In this document: in pieces, positions 46,167 through 57,703 of the stretch | How the letters are laid out: each line of letters opens with the position of its first letter | How positions within the stretch are numbered: position 1 is the first letter of the stretch | Assembly (NCBI RefSeq): GCF_910594005.1 | Contig: NC_057823.1 | Coordinates: 100,240,015 to 100,304,014 of the forward strand | Origin: Cervus elaphus | Lineage: Eukaryota > Chordata > Mammalia > Artiodactyla > Cervidae | Length of the DNA stretch: 64,000 nucleotides | Direction of reading: 5' to 3' | Translations under genes and position numbers: made by a program | The notes under the pieces: model-generated | Seen by the model: only the letters and a program-made list of their open reading frames with translations | Told to the model about the DNA's origin: nothing | Database searches by the model: none

Positions 46167-46545
46167 AAGTCGCTCAGTTGTGTCCGACTCTTTGTGACCC
46201 CATGGACTGCAGCATGCCAGGCCTCCCTGTCCATCACCAACTCCCAGAGTTTACTCAAACTCATGTCCATTGAGTCAGTGATGCCATCCAATGATCTCAT
46301 CCTATGTTGTCCCCTTCTCCTCCTGCCCTCAATCTATCCCAGCATCAGGGTCTTTTCCAAGGAGTCAGCTCTTCATATCAGGTGGCCAAAGTATTGGAGC
46401 TTCAGTTTCAGCATCAGTCCTTCCAATGAATATTCAGGACTGATTTTCCTTAGGATGGAATGATTGGATCTCCTTGCAGTCCAAGGGACTCTCAAGCGTC
46501 TTCTTCAACACCACAGCTCTAAAGCATCAATTCTTCGGTGCTCAC
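46167..46545 (-). mobile_element. BovB 3' end
   Basis: Minus strand: gaaagtcgctcagttgtgtc, ccaggcctccctgtccatca, catcctatgttgtccccttc, ccaaagtattggagcttcag, ending at gcatcaattcttcggtgctc. The terminal gttcag array is replaced by tgaaagtcgctcag after a T-run, a Bov-A-like 3' end. Confidence 0.92.
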
Positions 46546-47077
46546 CTAGTGTGGACCACAGTAAATTATCAGCCAGCCGGCGGCACTGGCTACACTCTCT
46601 CCATCAAAGTCTAAAAGCAGTGTGCAAGAGCTCTTCTTTGGGTGCTTTATCTCAGCCCTAAGTTTTGGGACTCTTCTTCTATGTGCTATTCCTATTCTTT
46701 TGGAGTTTCTTTCATCCTTACTACTGAATCCCTCATTATTTCACTCTATTATTATACTTGATAATTCTCTGTGTTAAACTTTCCCTTTTCAAGTTGTTTT
46801 TCTCTCCTGTTGGACCCAGGCTGAGAGAGTCCATCATATTTTAACTTGCAACCTATTCCAGATCTTTATCTTTGTTTTTCAATTATATGAAATCACTAAT
46901 GACAAGCATGAGATTCTGTATGCACTGTATATACTTAATGCTGACATTTTGAAAAGTTAAATAAGAGGACAATTTTAAAGAAAATGGTAGTCAGTATAAA
47001 TGTATTTTAATTCTAAAATATGTAGCTCATTCAGTCAAAGGATAAAATGAAGTAGCTACTAGAAGTAGCCACTTTTA
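46546..47077. other. Unique DNA
   Basis: No gene or repeat recognised. Confidence 0.45.
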
Positions 47078-47090
47078 AAACACTGAGCCA

Positions 47091-47550
47091 TTTGAATCAG
47101 TTCTAATGAGATGGATGAAACTGGAGCCCATTATACAGAGTGAAGTAAGCCAGAAAGATAAAGACCATTACAGCATACTAACACATATATATGGAATTTA
47201 GAAAGATGGTAACGATAACCCTATATGCAAAACAGAAAAAGAGACACAGAAGTACAGAACAGACTTTTGAACTCTGTGGGAGAAGGTGAGGGTGGGATGT
47301 TTTGAAAGAACAGCTTGTATATTATCTATGGTGAAACAGATCACCAGCCCAGGTGGGATGCATGAGACAAGTGCTCCGGCCTGGTGCACTGGGAAGACCC
47401 AGAGGAATCGGGTGGAGAGGGAGGTGGGGGGGGGATCGGGATGGGGAATACGTGTAACTCTATGGCTGAGTCATATCAATGTATGACAAAACCCACTGAA
47501 ATGTTGTGAAGTAATTAGCCTCCAACTAATAAAAAAAAGAAAAAAAAAGA
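47091..47550 (+). mobile_element. Young L1 3' end with poly-A tail and perfect target-site duplication
   Basis: 460 bp of L1 ORF2 end and 3' UTR (cattatacagagtgaagtaa, cggcctggtgcactgggaag, a G-rich tract near 47424-47434, taattagcctccaactaata) plus an A-rich tail aaaaaaaagaaaaaaaaaga. The 13-bp repeat aaacactgagcca is identical at 47078-47090 and 47551-47563. A perfect duplication and intact tail suggest a comparatively recent insertion. Confidence 0.95.
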
Positions 47551-47563
47551 AAACACTGAGCCA

Positions 47564-48554
47564 ATTGTAATTTTATGAAAACAAATAGCATCTTTAAATC
47601 AGCAGTTGAAAAATTCCGAGTGATAAGGTATAGCTCTAATCAACTTGAGCACAAGAATTAGATCCCAAGTACAAATGGGTAGATTCCTCAGTCCAAGGAT
47701 GGGGTGAAGAGGAGGAGGAAGGAGAGGAAGAGGAGAATAAAAAGCTTCACAGCTGCTGTCTGTTGATCAGAACATCTCTTTGTCTCTATGCTCCTTGTAT
47801 CTCTTTGTTTTTCCAGTATTACTAATATTATTTAAAAGCCCTTTCAAATAGTTTTTTTCTCCAAACAGCATATGTGACTATCTTTTCTTAAACTTCTAAA
47901 ATAAAATTAGATATAAAGAAAACAGTTGCTCTCATCCTTTTTTCCTGAGTGTTTAATTTAACAGAGCAGCCGGCTTCAAGGATAGGTCCTGTTTGTTTGC
48001 CTTTTCCCATCCATCACTTGCCACATCAGCTCTCCTAAAAACATATTCTTTAGTTTCGGGGAAGAGGAACCCACTGGTCTTAATGCAATGTAGTCACCCT
48101 CCCCCTTTATCAAACCCCACCTGAGCCCCAGGAAACTGCCACGTGACTTCTATAAGGGCAGATGCTCCTAAGGCTAGAAGACACAAGGTCAAAGTGCAAA
48201 GTAGGCGGTCCAATCTACTCCTGGGGAAAACATGTTTCTGTTTTTTCCAGAGACAGAGCACTTCCAGTAAATAAGAAAAAAGGTAAAATCTTGCCTGAAT
48301 GCACCATAGACTATTCACTGCCATAAATTGGAGCAAATGTACCAACTTATTGCAAATTAGTATGTTAAGAAGGTTTTGAATATTCACTAAAAAATGCCTT
48401 TTAAATCTTACAGAGAATCTTGTTGTCACACAAGTGATCTTAACTTTTGTGAAGAACACATACACATACATATACACACAAAAAGCAGTATCAATAGGAT
48501 AATAATGCATTCCTAATTAATCTATATTTCCAACCTCAAAATTTCAATCTCTTT
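47564..48554. other. Unique DNA, no gene supported
   Basis: A GA-rich tract lies at 47699-47744. A 138-codon minus-strand frame (48094-48510) has no recognisable domain and a hydrophobic, AT-driven composition. It is treated as chance. Confidence 0.5.
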
Positions 48555-49286
48555 CCTTATGGCAGAAAGTGAAGAGGAACTGAGGAGCCTCTTGATGAAA
48601 GTGAAAGAGGAGAGTGAAAAAGTTGGCTTAAAGCTCAACATTCAGAAAACTAAGATCATGGCATCCGGTCCCATCATTTCATGGCAAATAGATGGGAAAC
48701 AGTGGAAACAGTGGCTGACTTTATTTTTCTGGGCTCCAAAATCACTGCAGATGGTGACTGTGGCCATGAAATTAAAAGATGCTTGCTCCGTGGAAGAAAA
48801 GCTATGACCAACTTAGCACACCAAGAAACAGAGACATTTCTTTGCCAACAAAGGTCTGTCTAGTCAAAGCTATGGTTTATCCAGTGGTCATGTATGGATG
48901 TGAGAGTTGGACTATAAAGAAAGCTGAGTGCTGAAGAATTGATGCTTTTGAACTGTGGTGTTGGAGAAGACTCTTGAGAGTCCCTTGGACTGCAAGGAGA
49001 TCCAGCCAGTCCATCCGAAAGGAAATCAGTCCTGAATATTCATTGGAAGGACTGATGCTGAAGCTGAAACTCCAATATTTTGGCCACCTGATGCTGGGAA
49101 AGATTGAAGGCAGGAGGAGAAGGGGACGACAGAGGATGAGATGGTCGGATGGCATCACCAACTCAATGGACTTGAATTTGAGCAATCTCTGGGAGTTGGT
49201 GATGGACAGGGAAGCCTGGCATGCTGCAGTCCACGGGGTTGCAAAGAGTTGGACATGACTGAGCGACTGAACTGAACTGAACTGAA
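48555..49286 (+). mobile_element. BovB 3' third with an internal deletion
   Basis: It begins at ccttatggcagaaagtgaag just after the YADD region and ends with gactgaactgaactgaactg. A stretch of about 33 bp found in the other BovB copies is missing at about 49091: cacctgatg joins directly to ctgggaaagatt. Another local rearrangement is at 48812-48830 (acttagcacaccaagaaaca). The 3' array and low divergence point to a younger copy. Confidence 0.94.
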
Positions 49287-50400
49287 ATCTAGAGATATAA
49301 CATGACTTCTTAAAGGTTTAGCATTTAACGACTCTTTCAAACAAAAGAGAGATATAAAAGTATAGAAATTTTTAAAAAGAAAGAAAAAAAAATTGAGAAA
49401 AGTCCTCCCCTCACTTTACTTCTGAAACCTGCTTTCAAACGGTGAAAAAGTGCCTTATAGGAGCCCTCACAGTAAGGATGTGGTTCCCAAAATCTTCGGA
49501 GAAGAGTTACTGTCACAGTGAAAACGTCCCCCAGGAAATCTGATGGTTAACTTCTCCCGTTCAATGAGCACCCCAGGACAAGTTTCTGGGAGAAACATTG
49601 AAAATATTAACTAAGCAACAAGCACTAAAAATATCATAAAAAGAAGTAAATTTGAAACCCAAACTTTTACTTTGAAACAATGCCCCGAGGAGAATAGATA
49701 CAGAAAAAAACAAAACACTTTTCTGTACCTGTTGTTTTAACCTAACCACGCCGATCAGGTGGGTCCCTTCACCCTACACACATGCATGGCACACATTGTT
49801 TATTTTAATGGACTTGTTCAAATATATATTAAAATTCTTCTAGCTAATGAAGATACTGAGGCCAAGTTAATATACAAACAAATAGTACTTGTGCTTAATG
49901 TAACAAAACCAGCTGTTATTATGGTTAAATATTTTTGTCAGAAAACATGAAATTAGATTTGAACAGAAGCTCAAAATCATAAAAGCACTTTAATAATACT
50001 AAATGTACAGTATCAATTCCCAGTTACTGGGTTTTTATTGTTACTTTTCTCTTCCTCTGTATTTTGATGCCAGAGCTCCTTCATGAATATCCATCAGGAT
50101 CATTTCCAAAATCTTATCTGCCCACTTAGGGGCCTGACACAAAATACAAGGTTCAAGTCAGGTCACTCACTAGTCAGGCCCAAATTTAACATGGCTTGTT
50201 CTGATATGTCATGGTTTTAAATGAAGGCAGATATCTGCTGAGTAGAGCAAAATCTGAAATTTGTACAACTATTCTGATTGATTGATTTACAAGCCCCTAC
50301 TATGTATTGACTTGAAAAAATGAATTGATACAAAAATGAATAATGCATTTTCATTTTTAATATCTTCATTGAATTTTTTACAATACTGTTTCTGTTTTGT
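49287..50400. other. Unique DNA, no gene seen
   Basis: An A-rich patch lies at 49370-49392. No exon or repeat recognised. Confidence 0.5.
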
Positions 50401-50526
50401 TTTTTTTTATTTTGGGGGGGATGCATTTGGCCAGGAGACATGTGGGACCCTAGCTCCCTGGCCAGGGACCAAACTCACACCCCTGCATTGGAAGGTGACG
50501 TCCTAACCACTGGCCCAGCAGGGAGG
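50401..50526 (-). mobile_element. CHR-type SINE, short fragment
   Basis: Minus strand, starting with a T-run: gaccctagctccctggccag, ggaccaaactcacacccctg, cattggaaggtgacgtccta, accactggcccagcaggga. This is the head region of the SINE type seen at 8432 and 54480. The 3' half is absent. Confidence 0.82.
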
Positions 50527-53500
50527 GGCCTGCAACAGTTAGAGAGTCATGTTGCTGTCATATGTTCCACAAGAAGCGTGGGGTGCGAGGCATCAACCGG
50601 TCTATGGAAGGGATATTCAAACTGAGATGTCGTGTTTACATGGGAGCTCACCAGACAAGTGAGGGGGTTCTAGATACAAACGGGTATACAAAGCTGCAGA
50701 ACACTTCATGAACTCAAGGGATGGCCAGGAGTTCTGTAGATAAGAGAGGAGTGTGTCGACTGAGGTGAGACTCGAGACGAGATGGAAGAAGCACAGGGAA
50801 GGAAAATATCAGGGAGACCCTGATGGGAAAGCTGCAGTTTTTAATTTACGAAATTAAAGAAATCATAATAATTTTTAAATGGAAACTCTGCCCATAAGGG
50901 CCAGAAATAGATCACTCAGGGAGTTTGTGATACTCAGATAAGGAACTTAAAACCCACTAATTCAGACTTCACAGCATTTACGGTAGAAGGAAGAGGGCCA
51001 GGGAGAGCAGCTCATAAGCTTCCTGTAATCTTGGTGCAAGATATTGAGGTCTAAACTGGAACAATGGCTGATAAAGAGAATAACACACATCTACCTTTGA
51101 CTCTACAATCAACTTTCTAGAAAGCATCACCCACTTCCCTCTAGAGGTCTCCATTATTCCTTCCACAATTAAAACCAAGTTTCCATAAAATCTAAAAGGC
51201 AATGTAATAGAAAAACAAGTTAAAACAGTGCTATCATTCAGGTTTTTAATTGCTAATCAGTTTATTCAAAATGGCCTACATATTTATAACACAAAGTTGT
51301 CTGCATATACTATATTCTCTGTGTTAAATTATTTGAATTTTAATATCAGAAATTTAAGAATATTCTTCTTGAATTATTTTTGTCACACTACCTTCCATGT
51401 TGATTTGTTGATGAGGAAGGCAAGATTGCTTTTCAGAAATAAAGAGCTACTGCATTTGCTGGCCATTTTTCTCCATCTTTTGTTTTATAATACAGAAATT
51501 ATTTAAATAAGCTACACCGGCAATGGAAACTGCCAATCAGAGTTAAAGTAGTTTAAACACCAAGTTAGACAAATTTAAAATCTACCAACCAAAGCTAAAT
51601 ATTCAGTTTAATGGAATTCAAACTATCTCATACTATAATTGGGAGTGTGTGAGGGCTATTTACTGAGAAATGAAAAATGAATGTCTTGTGGGCTGAGTTA
51701 AATGTGATTATAAACCTGCATTCCTGAAGCTGTAGAAGTATCTCTGTGTCAGTACTTTCCCGCAAAGTATAGGCACCTACAGTAGCCCACATGTTGTACA
51801 GAAATAATCCATGTAGGAGAACAATGTGAACACTGTATCCTATTTTCAAAATGCTCTCACTCTTGAACAATCATATTTTGATAACTGCTCATAGTGGCTT
51901 AGCTTTTGAAGGTGTAAGATTCACTGATTTTTTAAATATTTGTCTCTTTAAACCAAATAATTTTTAATAATCAAATGATCAAAATATTTTTCCACCAGGG
52001 CCACACCCACTGCCACCACCAACAACCTCTCTGACTTTTTCTATTATTGTTTAATATTCTAAAGCAAGTACCTGAATTTTATTAAAATATATTGAGGCCA
52101 GAAGAAGGCTATGCTTATTTTCTTGGTATGTATATCCCTATAAATTCACATTAAGAACTCCCCAAAGGCAACTGCTACTGTTAAGTGAAAAATTCAAAGA
52201 TCTGGCAGAGTATCTTTTACTTGTGTTATAAAATATAGTATAAAATCATTAAAAAAATTAAAATTAAAAAAAATCATAAAAATTTTAGCTTTTTGCCCAG
52301 ATGTACTTGTCATTTTCTAATAGAACCATGTATTTACCTTAAACATATTTAAAATCATCTGATTTAACTGCCCTTAGGTCTAAGAACTAACACCAGACTA
52401 TCAGACTTCACACATGCTTACCAAAGTACAGAATTTTGAGTTCTTCAGGTTGGGCAAAATGAATGGAAATAACTTTTTTTTCTATCAAGAGAGAAATTTA
52501 GGGATCAAAGGATAGTATTTGTGGATAGTAACATGGAGGTCCTGCCCTTCAAATTGACTCCAATAGAAACATTTTCAACTAATGTAGAAGCCTGTTTAAT
52601 GAGAATCTACTCAGGAAAGTATTAGTAAAAGATTCTCAATACAATGATGCTAGAGTTATTGAGAGCACAAAGTATGCATAAAAAATATGATGTTCTTATA
52701 CATAATGCTACTGGATTTCTTATGGAAAAAAATATATTTTAGCATAGGACTTGTGTGTTCTTAGGAAAGTAGAAACCCAGTCAAAGTCTTACTGATACAG
52801 ATTCTGAGTTAGAATTGGAGCAATCACTATTTTCTGCCTCTTTACTTGGGGTCTGAAGAATCCTGAGCTGAATCTTCAACAAGGAAAGGCCTTCATTAAT
52901 GTTGGCTAGTACGTTAAGATTTCCAACGAGAGACAAAAGTCAGTCTCTTTCTTGTATGAGGCGTGGCATTTCCCGAGTGAGACAGGTGATCCAGAGTGCT
53001 TGAGAGAGAAGAAGGCTGATTGAATTAAGGTGATGGAGAGGGCTGTCAAAATTATAGTGAAATTTCTGAGGCTGCCCATCTCTGGCCCCCTTTCTCTTAC
53101 AAGGAAACATTTCTCAGTTTCAGGCCCACTCAGTAATGCCTTAGCTCGCTTCCTCGTCTGTTAGGGAACGAGCACGTAGCATCCAGGGAGGCTTACGACC
53201 ACGCTCTCAGACTGTGGTGCCATGCGACCTAGATGACAGGACTCGTTTCTGGTTGATCTGCTAGGGTCCTGGTGAGAGGTTCGCGTGGGCCACTAGGCAG
53301 ATCTGTAGGCAAGTCCCCAGGCAAGACAGGCCACAAGACCGCTTCTCCTTATGCTTCCCAGTGACCTACACTGTGTCAGAGAACAACCTACACACCCACC
53401 ACAGCCACAGTCAGAAAGGATAGAGGCTGTTCCTCCTGGATTACCTGTGCCTTCCCTAGAAAGCAGAAACACTGATCTCACCTTTAACATGGTTCTTCCT

Positions 53501-53642
53501 TTCTTTGAGAGGTAAGCGTTTATGTAAAACTGGGTGATAAAATGTGAACTTGATTCCTTCTCAACTTTAGTATTTTGGGGGGAGGGAGTCTCAGGCCTTT
53601 CCCTCTATCTTATGTATTTTTAGTGTAAAGAACATAAATCTT
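50527..53642. other. Unique DNA, no gene recognised
   Basis: The longest stretch here without a recognised repeat. 53040-53500 is richer in GC and CpG than the flanks and carries a 65-codon minus-strand frame (53293-53490) with no family features. Other frames (51228-51506 +, 51628-51870 -) look like chance. Confidence 0.5.

Positions 53643-53678
<36 letters not shown>
53643..53678. repeat. (TG)n microsatellite adjoining a SINE tail
   Basis: About 36 bp of TG followed by a short imperfect TG/TCTG tract. It lies next to the 3' end of the minus-strand Bov-tA at 53703. Confidence 0.95.
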
Positions 53679-53680
<2 letters not shown>

Positions 53681-53702
53681 CATGTGTGTCTGTCTGTGCA
53701 TT

Positions 53703-53909
53703 CTAGGTCACTCAGTCAGGTCCAACTCTTTGCAACCCTATGGCCTGCATGGCTCCTGTGTCTATGGGCTTTCCCAGGCAGGAATACTGGAGTGGGTTAC
53801 CATGCTCTCCTCCAGGGGATCTTCCCAACCCAGGAATTGAACCCATGTCCCTGTGTCTCCTGTATCTACAGGCGGGTTCTTTACTGCTTGCACCATCTGG
53901 GAAGCCCTG
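53703..53909 (-). mobile_element. Bov-tA SINE
   Basis: Minus strand: ctaggtcactcagtcaggtc, gggctttcccaggcaggaat, ggggatcttcccaacccagg, ctacaggcgggttctttact, head end ccatctgggaagccc. Moderately diverged. Confidence 0.92.
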
Positions 53910-54463
53910 TGTATGTATAGGGGAGTGGTATTTTCACAATGCCCTATCTGTCTATGAGAGGGTAGGACAGGATCCCTTGGGAATTTTTCATGAGGACTCA
54001 TTCTTGTGTAAAATTCTTCCTGAGTTAATGGCTTCTTGAGCCATACCTCTGATAAACCTGTGACATATTCACAGCATCTAATGGTAACAAGATGGACAGT
54101 AAGATCATCCCCACTCTCTGGACACACAAAGCCATGTGTTCCAAGTAACACCATCCGTAAGTGTTCTATTTAAAAATGTGTTCTGTTTTCACATAAGGAG
54201 AGGAAATGCTTGTCAAACAAAGATAAATATAGCTAAAGAATTATCTGGTTACTTAATACACTAATGTGATACTGCAAGAAAGACAAATGATATGTCGTAT
54301 TTCCCGAAGGCATTTGACCCTAGAATCCTGTTTGGGGTGGGCAATGAAGAATAGCTTACATCTATTAACAGTTGAAGGAAACAATATGTTTCATGAAAAC
54401 TAGCTTGAGTGAAGTAATCCTAAGGAGAGAGGTTGCAAGATGTGGATGTCTATTCGAGGGATG
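53910..54463. other. Unique DNA
   Basis: No gene or repeat recognised. Confidence 0.45.
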
Positions 54464-54479
54464 AAAGAAAGATCTGACC

Positions 54480-54730
54480 AGGACTTCCCTGGTGGTCCAG
54501 TGGGAAGGAACCTGCCTGCCAGTGCTGGGGACATGGGTTTGATGCCTGGTCTGGGAAGATCCCACATGCTGCAGGGCAACTAAGCCCATGCATCACCAAC
54601 AAGAGAAGCCACCACAATGAAGCCTGTACACTGCAATTAGAGAGTAGCCTCTGTGTACCACAACTAGAGAAAGACTGAACACAGCAACAAAGACCCAATG
54701 CAATCAAAAAAAAAAAAAAAAAAAGCAAAG
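54480..54730 (+). mobile_element. CHR-type SINE with poly-A and target-site duplication
   Basis: Head gacttccctggtggtccagt, gggtttgatgcctggtctgg, repeated agaagccaccacaatgaagc / gagagtagcc modules, cagcaacaaagacccaatgc and an 18-A tail (54707-54724). The 16-bp direct repeat has one mismatch: aaagaaagatctgacc at 54464-54479 and aaagagagatctgacc at 54731-54746. Confidence 0.95.
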
Positions 54731-54746
54731 AAAGAGAGATCTGACC

Positions 54747-55360
54747 CTGCTACAAAATGAATAAGAATCAACGCAGTAAGTAGTGTACCAAACTGTATCT
54801 TCATATGTTGGGAAAAATTAACCTAATCCTGGCTGATTCCTGGGAGTCTGGAAATGAATGACAACATTAAAAACTAATATTGCTGAAATGAAGGTGGAAC
54901 AGTCCATGTTTCAGCTATAGAGTATCAAAGAAGATGCTACTGAAGACAAGTGTTACTGCTGGACAAGATGAATGAAATACACATTTTGCTGCAAATCTCA
55001 AGTTATGCCTGAAGGCCATAGTCAAGACCTCAAGAAAGACCAGCGATTTTGTCAAGATGGACCAAGGAAGCAGCAGCAATGGACTAGGCAGTCATAACAA
55101 GGGGATCCTGGATGAAGGGCCAGGATCTGCCAACAAGCCCCTCAACTGAAAGCAGACCGCTAACTTTGTACAGGACATCTACTGCACATGACCTACTTTG
55201 GGAGGAGGCGTGGCTGGGGATCCCTTGGGTATGACTAGACTGAATCTGGATGAATCAACCCTTTCCTAAACATTTAATTACCTGATATTCCTAATTACCT
55301 AGAGTATGATGGCCAGTCCTATGCCTACTCTAACTCTACACCACTGCTTATACCAGGGGG
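54747..55360. other. Unique DNA
   Basis: Composition is more balanced than average (54880-55260), without a convincing open frame or recognised repeat. Confidence 0.45.
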
Positions 55361-56276
55361 TCAGTTCAGTTCAGTTCAGTCACTCAGTCGTGTCCAACTG
55401 TTTGCAACCCCCATGGACTGCAGCCCACCAGGACTCCCTATCCATCAGTAACTCCCGGTGTTTACTCAAACTCATGTCCATTGAATCGGTGATGCCATCC
55501 GACCATCTCATCCTCTGTCATCCCCTTCTCCTCCTGCCCTCAATCTTTCCCAGCATCAGGGTCTTTTCAAATGAGTCAGTTCTTCACATCAGGTGGCCAA
55601 AGTGTTGGAGTTTCAACTTCAACATCAGTCCTTCCAATGAACCCTCAGGACTGATTTACTTTAAGATGGACTGGCTGGATCTTCTTGCAGTCCAAGGGAC
55701 TCTCAAGAGTCCTCTCCAATACCACAGTTCAAAAGCATCAATTTTTCAGCACTGTTTTCTTTATAGTCCAACTCTCACATCCATACATGACTACCGGGAA
55801 AACCATCACTTTGACTAGATGGACCTCTGTTGGCAAAGTAATGTCTCTGCTTTTTAATATGCTGTCTAGGCTAGTCATAACTTGCCTTCAAAGGAGTAAG
55901 TGTCTTTTAATTCATGGCTGCCGTCACCATCTGCAGTGATTTTGGAGTCCCCAAAAATAAAGTCTGCCACTGTTTCCAGTTTCCGCATCAATTTGCCATG
56001 AAGTGACGGGACTGTATGCCATGATCTTAGTTTTCTGAATGTCGGGCTTTAAGCCAACTTTTTCACTCTCCTCTTTCACTTTCATCAAGAGGCTCTTTAG
56101 TTCTTCTTCACTTTCTGCCATAAAAGTGGTGTCATCTGCATACCTGAGGTTATTGATATTTCTCCCGGCAATCTTGATTCTAGCTTGTGATTCATCCAGC
56201 ACAGCGTTTCTCGTGATGTGCTCTGCATATAACTTAAATAAGCAGGGTGACAATATACAGCCTTGATGTACTCCTT
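55361..56276 (-). mobile_element. BovB, 3' 0.9 kb
   Basis: Minus strand, from the tcagttcagttcagttcagt array to gccttgatgtactccttg. The RT catalytic YADD is retained (frame 55924-56295 (-): NLRYADDTTFMAESEEE), as is GVHQGCILSPCLFKLYAEHI. 5'-truncated just upstream of it. Relatively low divergence. Confidence 0.95.
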
Positions 56277-56939
56277 GTGGGGGGAATCTTTCCACATTTC
56301 CAACTGGGGGCTTAATACAATAGATGCTGACTTCCCAGAAATGAACTCATTAGTTATTAAGTAGCTAATGGTTGACATTAAACTTACACATGAGCTTTTT
56401 TAATTGAGAGGAAAATAAAGTTAAATGTATTTTAATTATGTCAACAAAAAACCCATTCCCTTTAAATTTATGTTCTCCCTCTTTCAATATTCTCCTACCA
56501 ATCTATAGCTGGATATGTAATTGAAGAAAGGATCCTTTCAGGCATATATGAACACATGAGAACTATGAAGTTCAGTATATCAGTGAATATGAAGGCATAA
56601 TCATATAATAGCATAAAAATCAGTGAGAAGAGCAAGAACAATGGAGATGCTGGATAATTAACTCTCAAATAACCTGTGCACACTCTGAGAACCAACATAC
56701 TGAGCTTTATTCTACCACTTCTTTCCTATAAATTTCAAAGATTTTACATATTTTTTTAGTAACTTGGAAAACTAAATAGGAAATGGTTTAACTTTTTTGA
56801 GCATCTGGAGCAGAGGCTGAGTAACCTCGTTTATAAGCCAAGTGAGTCAGAAGCAACCAAATTCATTATTCTATTTCAGTCATTAATCAAAAAACTAATT
56901 GATGAGAAGTTAATCAGGCTATGCCATCCAGCAGTTGTT
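56277..56939. other. Unique AT-rich DNA
   Basis: No gene or repeat recognised. Confidence 0.45.
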
Positions 56940-57205
56940 CTCTTGGGCACACAGCTTGGCTATATTTTCCAGGCTTCTTTGCTACCCGTGCAGCCATGAG
57001 ACAGAGCCTTACCGGAAGGAATGTGGGTACAAACAATGCATGCTATCCAGGCCTAGCCTATAAATCCCTTGTTCACGTTTTCCATCAACCAGCTGAATGA
57101 GAAGTCCCCACGTCCTAGAAAAGGAAAGACAGAAAGAACAAGAAGTGCAGTATTATTGTTTTAAGCCATTGGATTTGAGGAATTTTTATTAGTTCACAAT
57201 TTTTT
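56940..57205 (+). mobile_element. Possible ancient LTR (MaLR-like) remnant
   Basis: ctatattttccaggcttctt, gcctagcctataaatccctt and the end attgttttaagccattggat resemble the body and 3' end of ancient mammalian LTRs. The order is plausible but similarity is low. Confidence 0.4.
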
Positions 57206-57703
57206 ATTTTAAAAATTAGCCTAACCTGATAATACAAAAAATTATTTATGGTATTTTTAACCAAAATGAATGTCTGAAAGTACAGCCTCCCCAACTGCAG
57301 CTAACAATTCAAGTTTACCCCTATCATGCCTAGTTTTGACATCCTCTTTATAGACTGAAAGGGAACATCGCCCACTGCTACTGGTCATGTCACAGGACAG
57401 CTCAGAATTCTAAAAAAAACTAGAATACAAGAAAGGCCTACACTGTGCTGTCCAATTCTTAATTCTAAGGATACCAAAGATGTTAAAATGTCATATACAC
57501 ACACACAAAAGAACTTAGGAAGCAGATCCTTTCCCCCCCTCCTCTTTTTTTGGTTTATGAAATAATATCTCAAGATCATTTGCATTACTGTTCTGTATAA
57601 ATTTGGCTTTAGAGCTGCTTTAAAAATAAATTTATGACTTTTTAAAAATGTATAAAGACAAATAAGTTGACATCAAACACCAGTAAATGCATAGTATTCA
57701 AAA
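57206..57703. other. Unique AT-rich DNA
   Basis: No gene or repeat recognised. Confidence 0.45.

Noticed and set aside
48094..48510. 138-codon open frame (-) in unique DNA
   Set aside because: No recognisable domain, and a biased hydrophobic composition. One or a few frames of this length are expected by chance in 64 kb of AT-rich DNA searched in six frames.
53762..54154. 130-codon open frame (-)
   Set aside because: Its C-terminal third is Bov-tA antisense (VKNPPVDTGD, GWEDPLEESM). The rest has no features.
55306..55818. 170-codon open frame (+)
   Set aside because: It is the antisense of the BovB at 55361-56276. Similar antisense frames recur over every minus-strand BovB here (for example 27808-28185, 46194-46463, 39375-39620).
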